From the NCBI RefSeq assembly GCF_014649035.1, contig NZ_BMSG01000042.1, positions 1 through 53,906 on the forward strand: a stretch of DNA of 53,906 nucleotides, read 5' to 3'. Shown one piece after another: positions 16,103 to 24,536 of the stretch (its first letter is position 1; every line of letters starts with the position of its first letter). The notes below the pieces were generated by a model that did no database searches, was not told the origin of the DNA, and saw only the letters and a program-made list of their open reading frames with translations. Source of the stretch: Streptomyces sindenensis (GTDB lineage Bacteria > Actinomycetota > Actinomycetes > Streptomycetales > Streptomycetaceae). The position numbers were made by a program, and so were the translations under genes.

Positions 16103-17425
16103 GTGACCGAGACCATCGAAAGCGCAGCCCGGGACGACCGCCGTCCGCCCCGCGAGGAGCCCCGCCGGCCCCGTCCCCGCGTACACCGGGCGTGGCTCGT
16201 CGCCGCCGTCACCTTCGTGACGATCATCGGCGGCGCGGCCTTCAACTCCCTGCCCGGCCTGCTCATCGACCCGCTCCACACCGAGTTCGGCTGGTCGCGC
16301 GGTGAGATCGGGCTCGCGGTCTCCATCGACATGGCGCTGTACGGGCTGACCGCGCCGTTCGCCGCCGCGCTCATGGACCGCTTCGGCATCCGGCGGGTCG
16401 TGGCGGTCGCGCTCACCATGGTGGCGGCCGGGGCGATCGCCAGTGTCTGGATGACCGCCTCCTGGCAACTGATGATCTACTGGGGCCTGTTGGTCGGCCT
16501 CGGCACCGGGTCCATGGCGATGGCGTTCGCCGCGACCGTCACCAACCGCTGGTTCGTCGCCCGCCGGGGCCTGGTCACCGGCATCCTCACCGCCGCCGGG
16601 GCCTCCGGGCAGCTCGTCTTCCTCCCGCTCTGCGCCTGGATCGTCGACGAACACGGCTGGCGGCCCGCCTCGGTCACCGTCGGCCTGGCGTCCCTCGTCG
16701 TCGTCCCGTTCGTCTGGCTCCTGATGCGCGACCATCCGGCCGATGTGGGACTCGCCCCGTACGGCGGTGCGTACGTGGCGAAGCCCGGGCCCGCCCGGGG
16801 TGCCGCGCGCCGAGCGGTGCGCGTGCTCGTCGACGCGGCCCGCACCGGCCCGTTCTGGCTGCTCGCGGGCGCCTTCGCGATCTGCGGGGCCTCCACCAAC
16901 GGCCTGATCCGCACCCACTTCGTGCCCTCCGCCCACGACCACCACATGCCCATCACCGTGGCGGCCTCGCTGCTCGCCGTGATCGGGGTCTTCGACGTCA
17001 TCGGCACGATCTTCTCCGGCTGGCTCACCGACCGCTTCGACGCCCGCAGGCTCCTCGCCGTCTACTACGCGCTGCGCGGGATCGCGCTGCTGTTCCTGCC
17101 GATGCTCATGGCCCCCGACGTGCGCCCGCCGATGGTCTTCTTCATCGTGTTCTACGGTCTCGACTGGGTCGCCACCGTCCCGCCGACCCTCGCGCTCTGC
17201 CGTGAGCAGTACGGCGACGACAGCGCGATCGTCTTCGGCTGGGTGCTGGCCTCGCACCAGGTGGGCGCGGCGGTGGTCGCGTTCCTCGGCGGCGTCGCGC
17301 GGGATGTGTTCGGCAGCTACGACGTGGTCTGGTACGCGGCGGGGGCGCTGTGTGCGATGGCGGCGCTGATGTCGCTGGTGGTCCGCCGCGTTCCGGCGCC
17401 GAAGGAGTCCCCCGCCGGCCGCTGA
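16103..17425 (+). CDS. MFS transporter (oxalate/formate antiporter-like, monocarboxylate group)
   Basis: 440 residues, GTG start, about twelve transmembrane segments in two halves. The MFS loop 2-3 signature appears as MDRFGIRRV (near 93), and the loop 8-9 equivalent as WLTDRFDARRL (near 308). A basic N-terminal tail of about 30 residues precedes helix 1. Overall pattern (GLLIDPLHTEFGWSRGEIGLAVSI at helix 1-2) is that of the monocarboxylate/oxalate-formate subfamily, which imports or exchanges organic acids. It lacks the regulon operator but lies in the cluster, so uptake of the pathway acid is possible and unproven. Confidence 0.92.
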   Translation: MTETIESAARDDRRPPREEPRRPRPRVHRAWLVAAVTFVTIIGGAAFNSLPGLLIDPLHTEFGWSRGEIGLAVSIDMALYGLTAPFAAALMDRFGIRRVVAVALTMVAAGAIASVWMTASWQLMIYWGLLVGLGTGSMAMAFAATVTNRWFVARRGLVTGILTAAGASGQLVFLPLCAWIVDEHGWRPASVTVGLASLVVVPFVWLLMRDHPADVGLAPYGGAYVAKPGPARGAARRAVRVLVDAARTGPFWLLAGAFAICGASTNGLIRTHFVPSAHDHHMPITVAASLLAVIGVFDVIGTIFSGWLTDRFDARRLLAVYYALRGIALLFLPMLMAPDVRPPMVFFIVFYGLDWVATVPPTLALCREQYGDDSAIVFGWVLASHQVGAAVVAFLGGVARDVFGSYDVVWYAAGALCAMAALMSLVVRRVPAPKESPAGR

Positions 17426-17480
17426 ACGGCCGAGGCCCCGCTGTCGGCCGCCGTGGGCCGTGCACCGCCGGAGCCCCGGC

Positions 17481-18119
17481 TCAGCGACTGAGCCGGCCGA
17501 AGGCCCCCCGGTGGAACAGCAGCGGATCGCCCTCCCTTGCCGCGCCCAGCGCCTCGACCCGGCCCACCACGATGAGGTGGTCGCCGCCGGTGTGGACGGC
17601 GTGGATACGGCAGTCGATCCAGGCGGGTACGGAGTCGAGCAGCGGTGAACCGGTCGCCGGGGCGTCCTCGTAGGCCACGCCCGCGAACTTGTCCGCCCCG
17701 CTCACCGCGAACTTGCGGCACAGCGCGCCCTGTTCGGCCCCCAGGATGTTCACGCAGAACGCCCCGGCGCGGGCGATGCGCGGCCAGGTCGTCGACGTAC
17801 GGGCGACCATGAAGGACACCAGCGGCGGGTCCAGCGAGAGCGAGGCGAAGGACTGGCAGGCGAAGCCCGTCGGGCCGTCCGTGTCGCGGGCGGTGACCAC
17901 GGTGACGCCGCTGGCGAAGTGGCCCAGCACGCGCCGGAATTCGGCCGGCTCGACCGGCGGGCGCTCGTCGTCCCGGACGGCCCTCAGGTCCGGGCGGGGC
18001 AGCGCCTCCGGCGGTGTCTCCTGCGGTGTCCGCGGTGCGGCTGTCGTTGCGGCGCCGACGGACCTGAGGTATCGGACGGCGGTGGCGGCCATGCCTGCGT
18101 GTCCCATCACGCCGCCCAT
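17481..18119 (-). CDS. Flavin reductase family protein (HsaB-like)
   Basis: Up to 212 residues. FMN-binding split barrel with the flavin reductase motifs FRRVLGHFASGVTVVTA (near 61-77), GFACQSFASLSLDPPLVSFMV, and a C-terminal GGDHLIVVGRVEAL. Such proteins supply reduced flavin to a two-component monooxygenase, as HsaB does for HsaA. No oxygenase partner gene is adjacent. The start is uncertain: ATG 18119, 18107 and 18092 are all in frame and none has a strong ribosome site. Operator CTGACGATGCGTCAG at 18125-18139 lies only 5 bases before ATG 18119, suggesting either a leaderless message or a later start. Confidence 0.88.
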   Translation of the reverse strand: MGGVMGHAGMAATAVRYLRSVGAATTAAPRTPQETPPEALPRPDLRAVRDDERPPVEPAEFRRVLGHFASGVTVVTARDTDGPTGFACQSFASLSLDPPLVSFMVARTSTTWPRIARAGAFCVNILGAEQGALCRKFAVSGADKFAGVAYEDAPATGSPLLDSVPAWIDCRIHAVHTGGDHLIVVGRVEALGAAREGDPLLFHRGAFGRLSR

Positions 18120-18124
18120 TAGAA

Positions 18125-18139
18125 CTGACGATGCGTCAG
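18125..18139. promoter_or_regulatory. Regulon operator CTGACGATGCGTCAG
   Basis: Perfect 6-base arms CTGACG/CGTCAG; one of the two best copies in the window. Five bases from the first possible start of the flavin reductase gene. Confidence 0.82.
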
Positions 18140-18249
18140 ATGTGAACCCGCGTGCGGGCCGGGCCGAGCCGGGCCGGGCCGAACCGGAGCAGGCTGGGCC
18201 GGAACCGGAGTGGGCCGGGCCGGAACCGGACCGGTCCGAGCCCCGGGTC

Positions 18250-18873
18250 CTATGTCCCGGTGCGCCGGGCGTAGTGGCGCTGCGCCTTCGCGCGGTTGCC
18301 GCACCCCGCCATGGAGCACCAGCGGCGCGTGCCGTTCTTGGACGTGTCGTGGAAGTGCAGGACGCAGGCGTCGTTCGCGCAGTGGCGGATGCGGTCGGGG
18401 CGGTCCGCGACGAGCCGTAGCCAGTTCTCCGCCGCGTACCAGGCGGGCAGCCAGGACGGCTCGTCGACCTCCACCACCGACTCCGGCAGCCCGCCGGGGC
18501 CCAGTGTGCAACGGATCCGGCCGTGGGCGAGGACCTCGTTCAGCCGGGCGCTGTCCTCCGGGGTGGCCGGATTGCGGTGTACGGCCGTGGCGGCGAGGGC
18601 GTCGAGCGCGGCGCGGGCGGTGAGCAGCCGGTCCAGCGTCGCGCGGTCGGCGGTGAGGGGGGCTTCGGGGGAGAGGGCGGCGGAGGAGGTGAGGGAGGTG
18701 CCGAGGGTGAGGTGCTCGCGTACCGGAGGGCTGTCGAGCCAGATGGCCAGGCCCGACACGGTATCCAGCAGGTCGTGCCGCCCGCCCCCGTCGATCCAGC
18801 GGGTGTTGAGCAGGTCGATGGCGAGCGGTTCGCCGGTCAGCGGCCGGGGGTCGGGCCCGGGAGGCTGCGTCAC
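18250..18873 (-). CDS. CGNR zinc-finger / ABATE domain regulator
   Basis: 207 residues from GTG 18873, chosen because GGAG lies 8 bases upstream; an in-frame ATG 18927 would add a Pro-rich tail. The N-terminal ABATE domain (TGEPLAIDLLNTRW...DLLDT) is a stress-induced fold. The C-terminal CGNR zinc finger has CANDACVLHFHDTSKNGTRRWCSMAGCGNRAKAQRHYAR, in outline C-x4-C then C-x4-C with the CGNR tetrad. Proteins of this type act as putative transcription regulators and often sit divergent from a VOC or hydrolase gene, as here. Two inverted repeats in the shared intergenic region may be its operators. Confidence 0.9.
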   Translation of the reverse strand: MTQPPGPDPRPLTGEPLAIDLLNTRWIDGGGRHDLLDTVSGLAIWLDSPPVREHLTLGTSLTSSAALSPEAPLTADRATLDRLLTARAALDALAATAVHRNPATPEDSARLNEVLAHGRIRCTLGPGGLPESVVEVDEPSWLPAWYAAENWLRLVADRPDRIRHCANDACVLHFHDTSKNGTRRWCSMAGCGNRAKAQRHYARRTGT

Positions 18874-18934
18874 GGTCGGGCTCCTTCCGTCGTGGGGGAG
18901 GGGCGGGGCGGGGGCGGGGTGACCCATCGATGAT

Positions 18935-19003
18935 AACCGGCCAAATCAAGATCACCGGTTTGCGCTGGTCGTTTCTAACCGGCAAAATGAATGACAACGG
19001 TTA
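18935..19003. promoter_or_regulatory. Two AACCGG-type inverted repeats between the CGNR and VOC genes
   Basis: First pair AACCGG (18935-18940) / CCGGTT (18955-18960), second pair TAACCG (18976-18981) / CGGTTA (18998-19003). Similar half-sites and spacing (14 and 16 bases) suggest a repeated operator for a dimeric regulator, most simply the CGNR protein. Confidence 0.55.
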
Positions 19004-19045
19004 CGAGATGACCTCGTGGCCCCGACCTAAGGCACGGGATCGACC

Positions 19046-19501
19046 ATGAGCAAGGCCAGGAACCTCCGGACCGGCCACGTCGGCCTCAACGTCACCGACC
19101 TCGACCGCTCGACCGCGTTCTACCGGGAGGTCTTCGCCTTCGACGTGCTGGCCGAGGGCAAGGACGCCGACCGCCGCTGGATCTTCCTCGGACGCGACTC
19201 CCGGCTCCTGGTGACCCTGTGGCAGCAGAGCGAAGGGGCGTTCGCCACGGCCCTCCCCGGCCTCCACCACCTCTCGTTCGAGGTGGACACGGTGGACGAG
19301 GTCCGAGCCGCCGAGGAGGCCCTGCGGGGGCTGGGAGCGGAGTTCTCCTACGAGGGCGTCGTCCCGCACGGCGAGAGCGGCACCTCGGGCGGCATCTTCT
19401 TCGCCGACCCCGACGGCATCCGCCTGGAGATCTACGCGCCCACCGGGGCCGACCCGGCGGACGCCCCGACCGCCGGTGCTCCCACCTGCGGATTCTTCTA
19501 G
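19046..19501 (+). CDS. VOC family (glyoxalase/dioxygenase fold) protein
   Basis: 151 residues with two beta-alpha-beta-beta-beta units: GHVGLNVTDLDRSTAFYREVF (residues 10-30) opens the first, LHHLSFEVDTVDEVRAAEEAL (about 73) the second, ending FFADPDGIRLEIYAP (near 121). His11, His75 and Glu128 sit at the usual metal-binding positions, so a metal-dependent lyase, isomerase or dioxygenase activity is possible. Divergent from the CGNR regulator, which probably controls it. The next gene begins 38 bases downstream on the same strand and may be co-transcribed. Confidence 0.88.
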   Translation: MSKARNLRTGHVGLNVTDLDRSTAFYREVFAFDVLAEGKDADRRWIFLGRDSRLLVTLWQQSEGAFATALPGLHHLSFEVDTVDEVRAAEEALRGLGAEFSYEGVVPHGESGTSGGIFFADPDGIRLEIYAPTGADPADAPTAGAPTCGFF

Positions 19502-19539
19502 GCGTCGGCGGCTCGGTGCGAAAGGGCAGGGTGCGGACC

Positions 19540-20484
19540 ATGAACGGATATCACCGGGGCGAAATCGCCGTGCAGGAGCGGGCGGGGCTGGCCCGGCGGG
19601 CGGCGAGTGCGGAGCGGGCCATCCGTTCCGACATCCCCGAGGTGGCGGCGGAGTTCCTCGGCCGGCAGCCCTTCCTGGTGGTGGGCGGCGCGGACCGGCA
19701 GGGGCGGATCTGGGCGACCCAGCTCACCGGCGAACCGGGGTTCCTGGCCGTCCCCGCGCCGGACGTCCTGACCGTCGACGCGCTGCCGCCGCCCGACGAC
19801 CCGCTGGCGGGCCTGCTGTCCGGTGCCCACGGGGGTGGCAGCGGCGCGGCGGGACCCGCCCGGATCGGGATGATCGCCATCGAGCCCGCCACCCGTCGCC
19901 GGATGCGGATGAACGGGCGGGCGGTCCGCGACGGGAGCGGGCTCCGCGTCACCCTCGACCAGGCCGTCGCCAACTGCCCCAAGTACATCCAGGAACGCCA
20001 CCCCCACCGGATCGCACCGGGCGGGGCGGGTGGGGGGCGGCGCGAGGTCACCGACGGGGACGCCCTGAGCCCCGCACAGCAGGAGGCGCTGCGGTCCGCC
20101 GACACCTTCTTCGTCGCCACCGCCTCCGACCGGGGCGACGCCGACGCCTCGCACCGGGGCGGCAACCCGGGCTTCGTCCAGGTCGTCACGCCCTGGCTGC
20201 TGCGCTGGCCCGACTATGCGGGCAACGGCATGTTCCTGACCCTGGGCAACCTCGAACTCAACCCCGCCGCAGGACTGTTCGTGCCCGACTGGGACACCGG
20301 CTCCGCCCTCCACCTGACCGGCGTCGCCCGCACGGTCTGGGACGCGGACGAGGTGGCCCGCATCCCGGGGGCGGAGCGGCTCGTCGAGTTCGAGATCACC
20401 GCCGTACGGGAGATCGCCGCCGCCTCCCCGCTGCGCTGGTCGGCCCCGGAGTTCCACCGCTTCAACCCGCCGGTGGGCTCCTGA
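19540..20484 (+). CDS. Pyridoxamine 5'-phosphate oxidase-fold flavoprotein
   Basis: 314 residues, ATG 19540. Contains two split-barrel-like halves: FLGRQPFLVVGGADRQGRIWATQLTG (near 39-64) and FFVATASDRGDADASHRGGNPGFVQV (near 190-215), the latter with the typical FMN-contact D-x-SHRGG. The sequence NCPKYIQER is a conserved mark of the large actinobacterial members. These proteins bind FMN or F420 and reduce or oxidise diverse compounds; specific role unknown. It follows the VOC gene and shares its probable promoter. Convergent with the crotonase gene, only 15 bases apart. Confidence 0.85.
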   Translation: MNGYHRGEIAVQERAGLARRAASAERAIRSDIPEVAAEFLGRQPFLVVGGADRQGRIWATQLTGEPGFLAVPAPDVLTVDALPPPDDPLAGLLSGAHGGGSGAAGPARIGMIAIEPATRRRMRMNGRAVRDGSGLRVTLDQAVANCPKYIQERHPHRIAPGGAGGGRREVTDGDALSPAQQEALRSADTFFVATASDRGDADASHRGGNPGFVQVVTPWLLRWPDYAGNGMFLTLGNLELNPAAGLFVPDWDTGSALHLTGVARTVWDADEVARIPGAERLVEFEITAVREIAAASPLRWSAPEFHRFNPPVGS

Positions 20485-20499
20485 TGGTTCTCACCTCTA

Positions 20500-21321
20500 T
20501 CAGTGGCCTCGGTACTCCGGCGTACGGCGCTCGACGAAGGAGGCCACGCCCTCGTCGGCGTCGCGCGTGGTCATGTTGATCTCCTGGGCGGCGGCCTCGG
20601 CCGCGAACGCAGTGGCCCGGTCGCCGTCCAGCGAGGCGTTCACCAGCTGCTTGGTCAGGGCGACGGCGCGGGTCGGACCGGCGGAGAGCCGGCCCGCCCA
20701 CTCCCCGGCGAGGGCCTCCAACTCCGCGCCCGGGACGGTACGGTTGACGAGCCCCATCCGCTCCGCGTCCGCCGCCGACAGCGCGTCGCCGAAGAACATC
20801 AGCTCCTTCGCCCGCTGCGGCCCCACCAGCCGGGGCAGCAGATACGCGCCGCCGCCGTCCGGGACGAGCCCCCGGCGTACGAAGACCTCGACGAACGTCG
20901 CGGTGTCGGCCGCCAGGACCAGATCGCAGGCGAACGCCAGATGGGCACCGATCCCGGCCGCCGTACCGTTCACGGCGGCGATCACCGGCTTCTCGCAGTC
21001 CAGCACCGCGGCGATCAGCCGTTGCGCGCCGAGCCGGATGGTCCGGGACACGTCCCCGGGGGCCCGTTCGCGGGCCTGCGCCGGCGCGCCGCGCAGATCG
21101 GCGCCCGCGCAGAAGCCCCGGCCGGTGGCGGTGAGCACGACGGCCCGTACGGCGGGGTCGGCGGAGGCGTCGGCGAGGAGGGCGATGATCCGCTCGCGCT
21201 GGTCCCGGGTGACGGCGTTCATGGCCTCGGGCCGGTTGAGGGTGATCCACGAGACGCCGCCGTCCAGGGCGTGCAGCACGGTGGCTCCGGCGGGCCCGCC
21301 CCCTGCCGCCTCCGCGCTCAC
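20500..21321 (-). CDS. Enoyl-CoA hydratase/isomerase family protein (PaaG-like)
   Basis: 273 residues, GTG 21321 overlapping the TGA of the upstream synthetase gene (GTGA), so coupled. Crotonase fold: oxyanion-hole regions GRGFCAGADLRG (near 67-78) and VNGTAAGIGAHLAFACD (near 115-131). The two hydratase glutamates are not at their usual places: the first position reads GIGAHLA, and the second TFVEVFVRRGLVPDGGG. The latter with its Asp is the pattern of PaaG-type isomerases rather than hydratases. So ring-opening isomerisation or double-bond migration is more likely than simple hydration. In an operon with an NDP-forming acyl-CoA synthetase under two operators. Confidence 0.9.
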   Translation of the reverse strand: MSAEAAGGGPAGATVLHALDGGVSWITLNRPEAMNAVTRDQRERIIALLADASADPAVRAVVLTATGRGFCAGADLRGAPAQARERAPGDVSRTIRLGAQRLIAAVLDCEKPVIAAVNGTAAGIGAHLAFACDLVLAADTATFVEVFVRRGLVPDGGGAYLLPRLVGPQRAKELMFFGDALSAADAERMGLVNRTVPGAELEALAGEWAGRLSAGPTRAVALTKQLVNASLDGDRATAFAAEAAAQEINMTTRDADEGVASFVERRTPEYRGH

Positions 21322-23546
21322 CGGCACACCGCCAGCGCGTCCAGGGCCACCGCGCCCTGGCCTCGGCCCAGCACCACCAGCGGGTTGATGTCCAGCTCGG
21401 CCAGGTCGTCGCCCAGCTCCAGGGCCATGCGCTGGACCCGCAGCACCACCTCCACCAGGGCGTCCACATCGACGGGGGCCCCGCCGCGCACCCCCTCCAG
21501 CAGCGCCCGGCCGCGCAGCTCGCCGAGCATCTCCCGGGCGTCCCGCTCGCCGAACGGCGGGACCCGGACCGCCGCGTCGTGCAGCACCTCCACCAGGATC
21601 CCGCCGAGCCCCACCGTGACCGTCGGGCCGAAGAGGGCGTCGTGGGTGACCCCGACCATCATCTCGACGCCCCGGTCGATCATCTGGCAGACCAGGATGC
21701 CGTCCAGGTCCACCGATTCGTACCGGGCGATGTCGGTCAACTCGCGGTAGGCGTCCCGGACCTGGCTGGCCGAGGTGAGGCCGACCTTCACCAGGCCCAG
21801 CTCCGTCTTGTGGGCGAGCCGGGGCCCGGACGCCTTCATCACCACCGGGTAGCCGACCGGCCCGGCGGCCCGTACGGCACCGGCCGCACTGGTCACCAAC
21901 TGCTCGCGCGGCACCCGGATCCCGTACGCCCGCAGGAGCTGCTTCGCCGCGTGCTCGCTGAGTTGCCGGCCCGGGCGCAGCAGGTTCTGCGCCTTGCGGA
22001 AGGACGGCGACGGGGTGCGCGGGGCGTCCTCGAAGGGGGAGCGGTAGCGGTCGGTGAAGCGGTGGTGGTCCAAATAGGCCTTCACGGCGGTGACGCAGTT
22101 GCGCGCCGTACGGAAGGTGGCGAGGCGGGAGGAGCCCAGCAGGGTGGTGCGGTAGGCGTCCTCGGTGCCGACGGGGGAGCCCCAGACGACGCAGACCAGC
22201 TTGTCGGTGGCCTCCGCCGCGTCCGCCAGGTCCTTCGCGAGCCGGTCGCTCATCGGGGGGAACGGGCCGGTGATGGGGCAGATCAGCACCCCGACCGACG
22301 GGTCCGCGAGGATCGCGTCGATGATCTTCCGGCCGCGCAGGTCGCCGACCGGGTGGCCGCCGTTGTCGATCGGGTTGGCGACGTTCAGGTACTCCGGTAT
22401 CCAGGTGTGCAGTTCGGCCTGCTTGTCCGGTGACAGGGCGGGCAGGGTGAGCCCCGCCGCCGTCGCGAGGTCCGCGAAGTGCGCGCCGGTGCCGCCGGAG
22501 ATGGAGTAGACGGCCACGCCCTCGGCCTTCGGCGGGCGGGCCCGGGCCAGCAGGGCGGCGGTGTCCTGGAGTTCGTCCAGGCCGTCCACCCGGACCACCC
22601 CGAACTGCCGCATGGCCGCGTCCACCACCTGGTCCGCCCCGGTCAGCTTCCCGGTGTGGGAGGCGGCGGCCTCCGCCCCGGCCTCGGTGCGGCCCACCTT
22701 CACGGCGACGACCGGGACCTTGGCGCGGGCGGCCCGGTCGGCGGCGAGCAGGAAGGAGCGGCCGTCCTTGAGCCCCTCGACGTAACAGGCGATCGCCCCG
22801 ACCTCCGGGAGCTGGGCGAAGTACGCCAGGAAGTCGGCGGTCTCCAGATCGGCCTCGTTGCCCGTGGGGGCCCAGTGCGAGAGCCGGATGCCCAGCTCCT
22901 GGAGGGCGTGGAGCGGGCGGCCCTGGTGCCCGGACTGGGTGATCAGGGCGATGGCGGGGCCCTCCAGATCGTCCCGGAACCGCTCGAAGGCGTTCAGGTT
23001 GGTGTTCGGCCCGAGCAGCCGCAGCCCGGACCGCTCCACGGCCGCCGCCAGCCGGGCCTGGGCGGCCGCGCCGGCCTCCCCGGTCTCGGCGAACCCGGAG
23101 GCGAACGCGACGGCGAACGGCACCTCGGCCTCGCCCAGCTCCTCGATCACCGGCAGCGGGTCCGCGACCAGCAGGACCGCGAGGTCGACCGGCTCGGGCA
23201 GCGCGGCGACCGAGCGGACGCACTCCCGGCCGAACACGGCCGGCCGGGCCGGGTGCACCGGATGCAGCCGGGCCCCGACCCGTTCGGCCCAGGCGATCAG
23301 CTGCCGGGTGATGCCGGTGTTGGGGCGGCCCTCGGCGTCGGAGGCCCCGACGACGGCCACCGAGCGGGGCCGGAAGAAGCGGTCCAGGTCGGGCACGGCC
23401 AGGTGCAGCGGACGCCCGCTGACGTCGAGGCCGCCCTGCCGCGTGGCGGTGGGCAGGCTGACGACGGCGGCGTGCGGCTCCTCGCCGCAGGCCACCACCC
23501 GGGCACGGAAGTCGGTGGTGAGGGTGCCGTGAGTCGATCCAAGCAT
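21318..23546 (-). CDS. NDP-forming acyl-CoA synthetase (acetate-CoA ligase, ADP-forming type)
   Basis: 742 residues from ATG 23546. Order: CoA-binding Rossmann domain (FFRPRSVAVVGASDAEG, near 55-72), ligase-CoA domains with the phosphorylatable histidine in ASHTGKLTGAD (about residue 300), and a C-terminal ATP-grasp domain (GYPVVMKASGPRLAHKTELGLV, then TVGLGGILVEVLHD and ELDINPLVV). A single-chain alpha-beta fusion as in archaeal and actinobacterial ACD enzymes, which interconvert acyl-CoA + ADP + Pi and acid + ATP + CoA. It may activate the substrate or conserve energy by releasing an acid. Coupled to the crotonase gene; two operators upstream. Confidence 0.9.
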   Translation of the reverse strand: MLGSTHGTLTTDFRARVVACGEEPHAAVVSLPTATRQGGLDVSGRPLHLAVPDLDRFFRPRSVAVVGASDAEGRPNTGITRQLIAWAERVGARLHPVHPARPAVFGRECVRSVAALPEPVDLAVLLVADPLPVIEELGEAEVPFAVAFASGFAETGEAGAAAQARLAAAVERSGLRLLGPNTNLNAFERFRDDLEGPAIALITQSGHQGRPLHALQELGIRLSHWAPTGNEADLETADFLAYFAQLPEVGAIACYVEGLKDGRSFLLAADRAARAKVPVVAVKVGRTEAGAEAAASHTGKLTGADQVVDAAMRQFGVVRVDGLDELQDTAALLARARPPKAEGVAVYSISGGTGAHFADLATAAGLTLPALSPDKQAELHTWIPEYLNVANPIDNGGHPVGDLRGRKIIDAILADPSVGVLICPITGPFPPMSDRLAKDLADAAEATDKLVCVVWGSPVGTEDAYRTTLLGSSRLATFRTARNCVTAVKAYLDHHRFTDRYRSPFEDAPRTPSPSFRKAQNLLRPGRQLSEHAAKQLLRAYGIRVPREQLVTSAAGAVRAAGPVGYPVVMKASGPRLAHKTELGLVKVGLTSASQVRDAYRELTDIARYESVDLDGILVCQMIDRGVEMMVGVTHDALFGPTVTVGLGGILVEVLHDAAVRVPPFGERDAREMLGELRGRALLEGVRGGAPVDVDALVEVVLRVQRMALELGDDLAELDINPLVVLGRGQGAVALDALAVCR

Positions 23547-23604
23547 CGTTCCGCCCACTCCTGCTCGATGGCCCGCCGGTGAACGGGCGGGACCGGCCAA
23601 TTAG

Positions 23605-23619
23605 CTGACGCACTGTCAG
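23605..23619. promoter_or_regulatory. Regulon operator CTGACGCACTGTCAG
   Basis: First of two copies upstream of the NDP-forming synthetase, 58 bases before its ATG (23546). Confidence 0.78.
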
Positions 23620-23628
23620 GTTACTGAA

Positions 23629-23643
23629 CTGACGCGACGTCAG
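23629..23643. promoter_or_regulatory. Regulon operator CTGACGCGACGTCAG
   Basis: Second copy, perfect 6-base arms, centre 24 bases from the first. The spacing puts both on nearly opposite-to-same faces of the helix (2.3 turns). Only this promoter has two full sites. Confidence 0.82.
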
Positions 23644-23790
23644 GAATGGGTGTGCGGGCAAAGGCTCGTGCGGGCACGTGGGGTGAAGCCGTGGCTCGCG
23701 GTCGCGGGGCCCCCTGGCCTTCCGTCGGGCCGGATGGTCGGCCGGGGTTCACGGAAGGCGCTGTCGCGGGGCGTGGCTTGCCCTCGAAGT

Positions 23791-23841
23791 GGTGCTGGGT
23801 GCTGGGTGCTGGGTGCTGGATGTTCGGTGTTCGGTGTTCGG
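23791..23841. repeat. Two heptamer tandem repeats, GGTGCTG x4 and TGTTCGG x3
   Basis: GGTGCTG repeats exactly four times (23791-23818), then after GA, TGTTCGG repeats exactly three times (23821-23841). The stretch from 23547 to 23939 otherwise shows only the two operators at 23605-23643 and no gene. Confidence 0.85.
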
Positions 23842-23939
23842 TGTCGAGGGACGGGGTATCTCGACCTTCAAGCCCGCCTGGTGTGACCTGTGATGCAGGA
23901 CCGGCATGCTGTAGGCGCTGAGGGAGGGTGGAGGGGCCT

Positions 23940-24497
23940 GTGAGATCAAAGCCGGAGCCGATGTCCAGCCTGCGCGGTTCCGAGTTCGGCGTGGGGGTGG
24001 TGGGGCTCTGCTTTTCGGTCGCCCTGGGCTTCTTCCACGCGGCCACCCAGCCGGCCGGTGAGACGCTGCCACTCTGGCAACGGTCCCTTCAGGGAATCTC
24101 ATTGAGCACGGCGCTGGGATATCCGGCCTGGCTGCACCTCAGATGCCGGGTGCTCCTGGGCAAGGACGGGCTGTTGATGCACAACAGGCTGACGGACATC
24201 CGGGTGCCGTACGGTCTCATCCAGCGCGTCCTCACCACGGACGGGCTCGGCGTCGAACTCAAGGACGGCCGCGTCCTCAAAAGCCCGGCCGTCGCCCCCT
24301 CGTTGAGCGGGAGACTCGAGGGCTACCAGTCCGCGAAGGAGTTCCGACGGGCGGTGCAGCCCCGGCTGACTCCGGCTGATCCCGCGCCGGAGGGCTCGGA
24401 CATCGAGCGGCAGGTGCAGCTGTCCTGGGTGTTCTTCCCGGTGATGACCGCCGTTCACGGATTCTGGTACCTCCTGCTCCTCGCCGCGGAGTCATGA
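23940..24497 (+). CDS. Membrane protein with PH-like domain, hypothetical
   Basis: 185 residues. GTG 23940 is preferred because GGAGGGG precedes it at the right distance; GTG 23928 and ATG 23961 are alternatives. Hydrophobic segments at about 15-32 (VGVVGLCFSVALGFFHA), 45-62 and 166-184 (FFPVMTAVHGFWYLLLLAA). Between them LLGKDGLLMHNRLTDIRVPYGLIQRVLTTDGLGVELKDGR reads in outline like the beta-rich bacterial PH-domain core (strands plus a DGR hairpin). No function is evident and no partner gene is adjacent. Confidence 0.65.
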   Translation: MRSKPEPMSSLRGSEFGVGVVGLCFSVALGFFHAATQPAGETLPLWQRSLQGISLSTALGYPAWLHLRCRVLLGKDGLLMHNRLTDIRVPYGLIQRVLTTDGLGVELKDGRVLKSPAVAPSLSGRLEGYQSAKEFRRAVQPRLTPADPAPEGSDIERQVQLSWVFFPVMTAVHGFWYLLLLAAES

Positions 24498-24536
24498 GGC
24501 ACCAGTCGCCCGGGCAGTCTGGGCGGCCCCGGCAGC

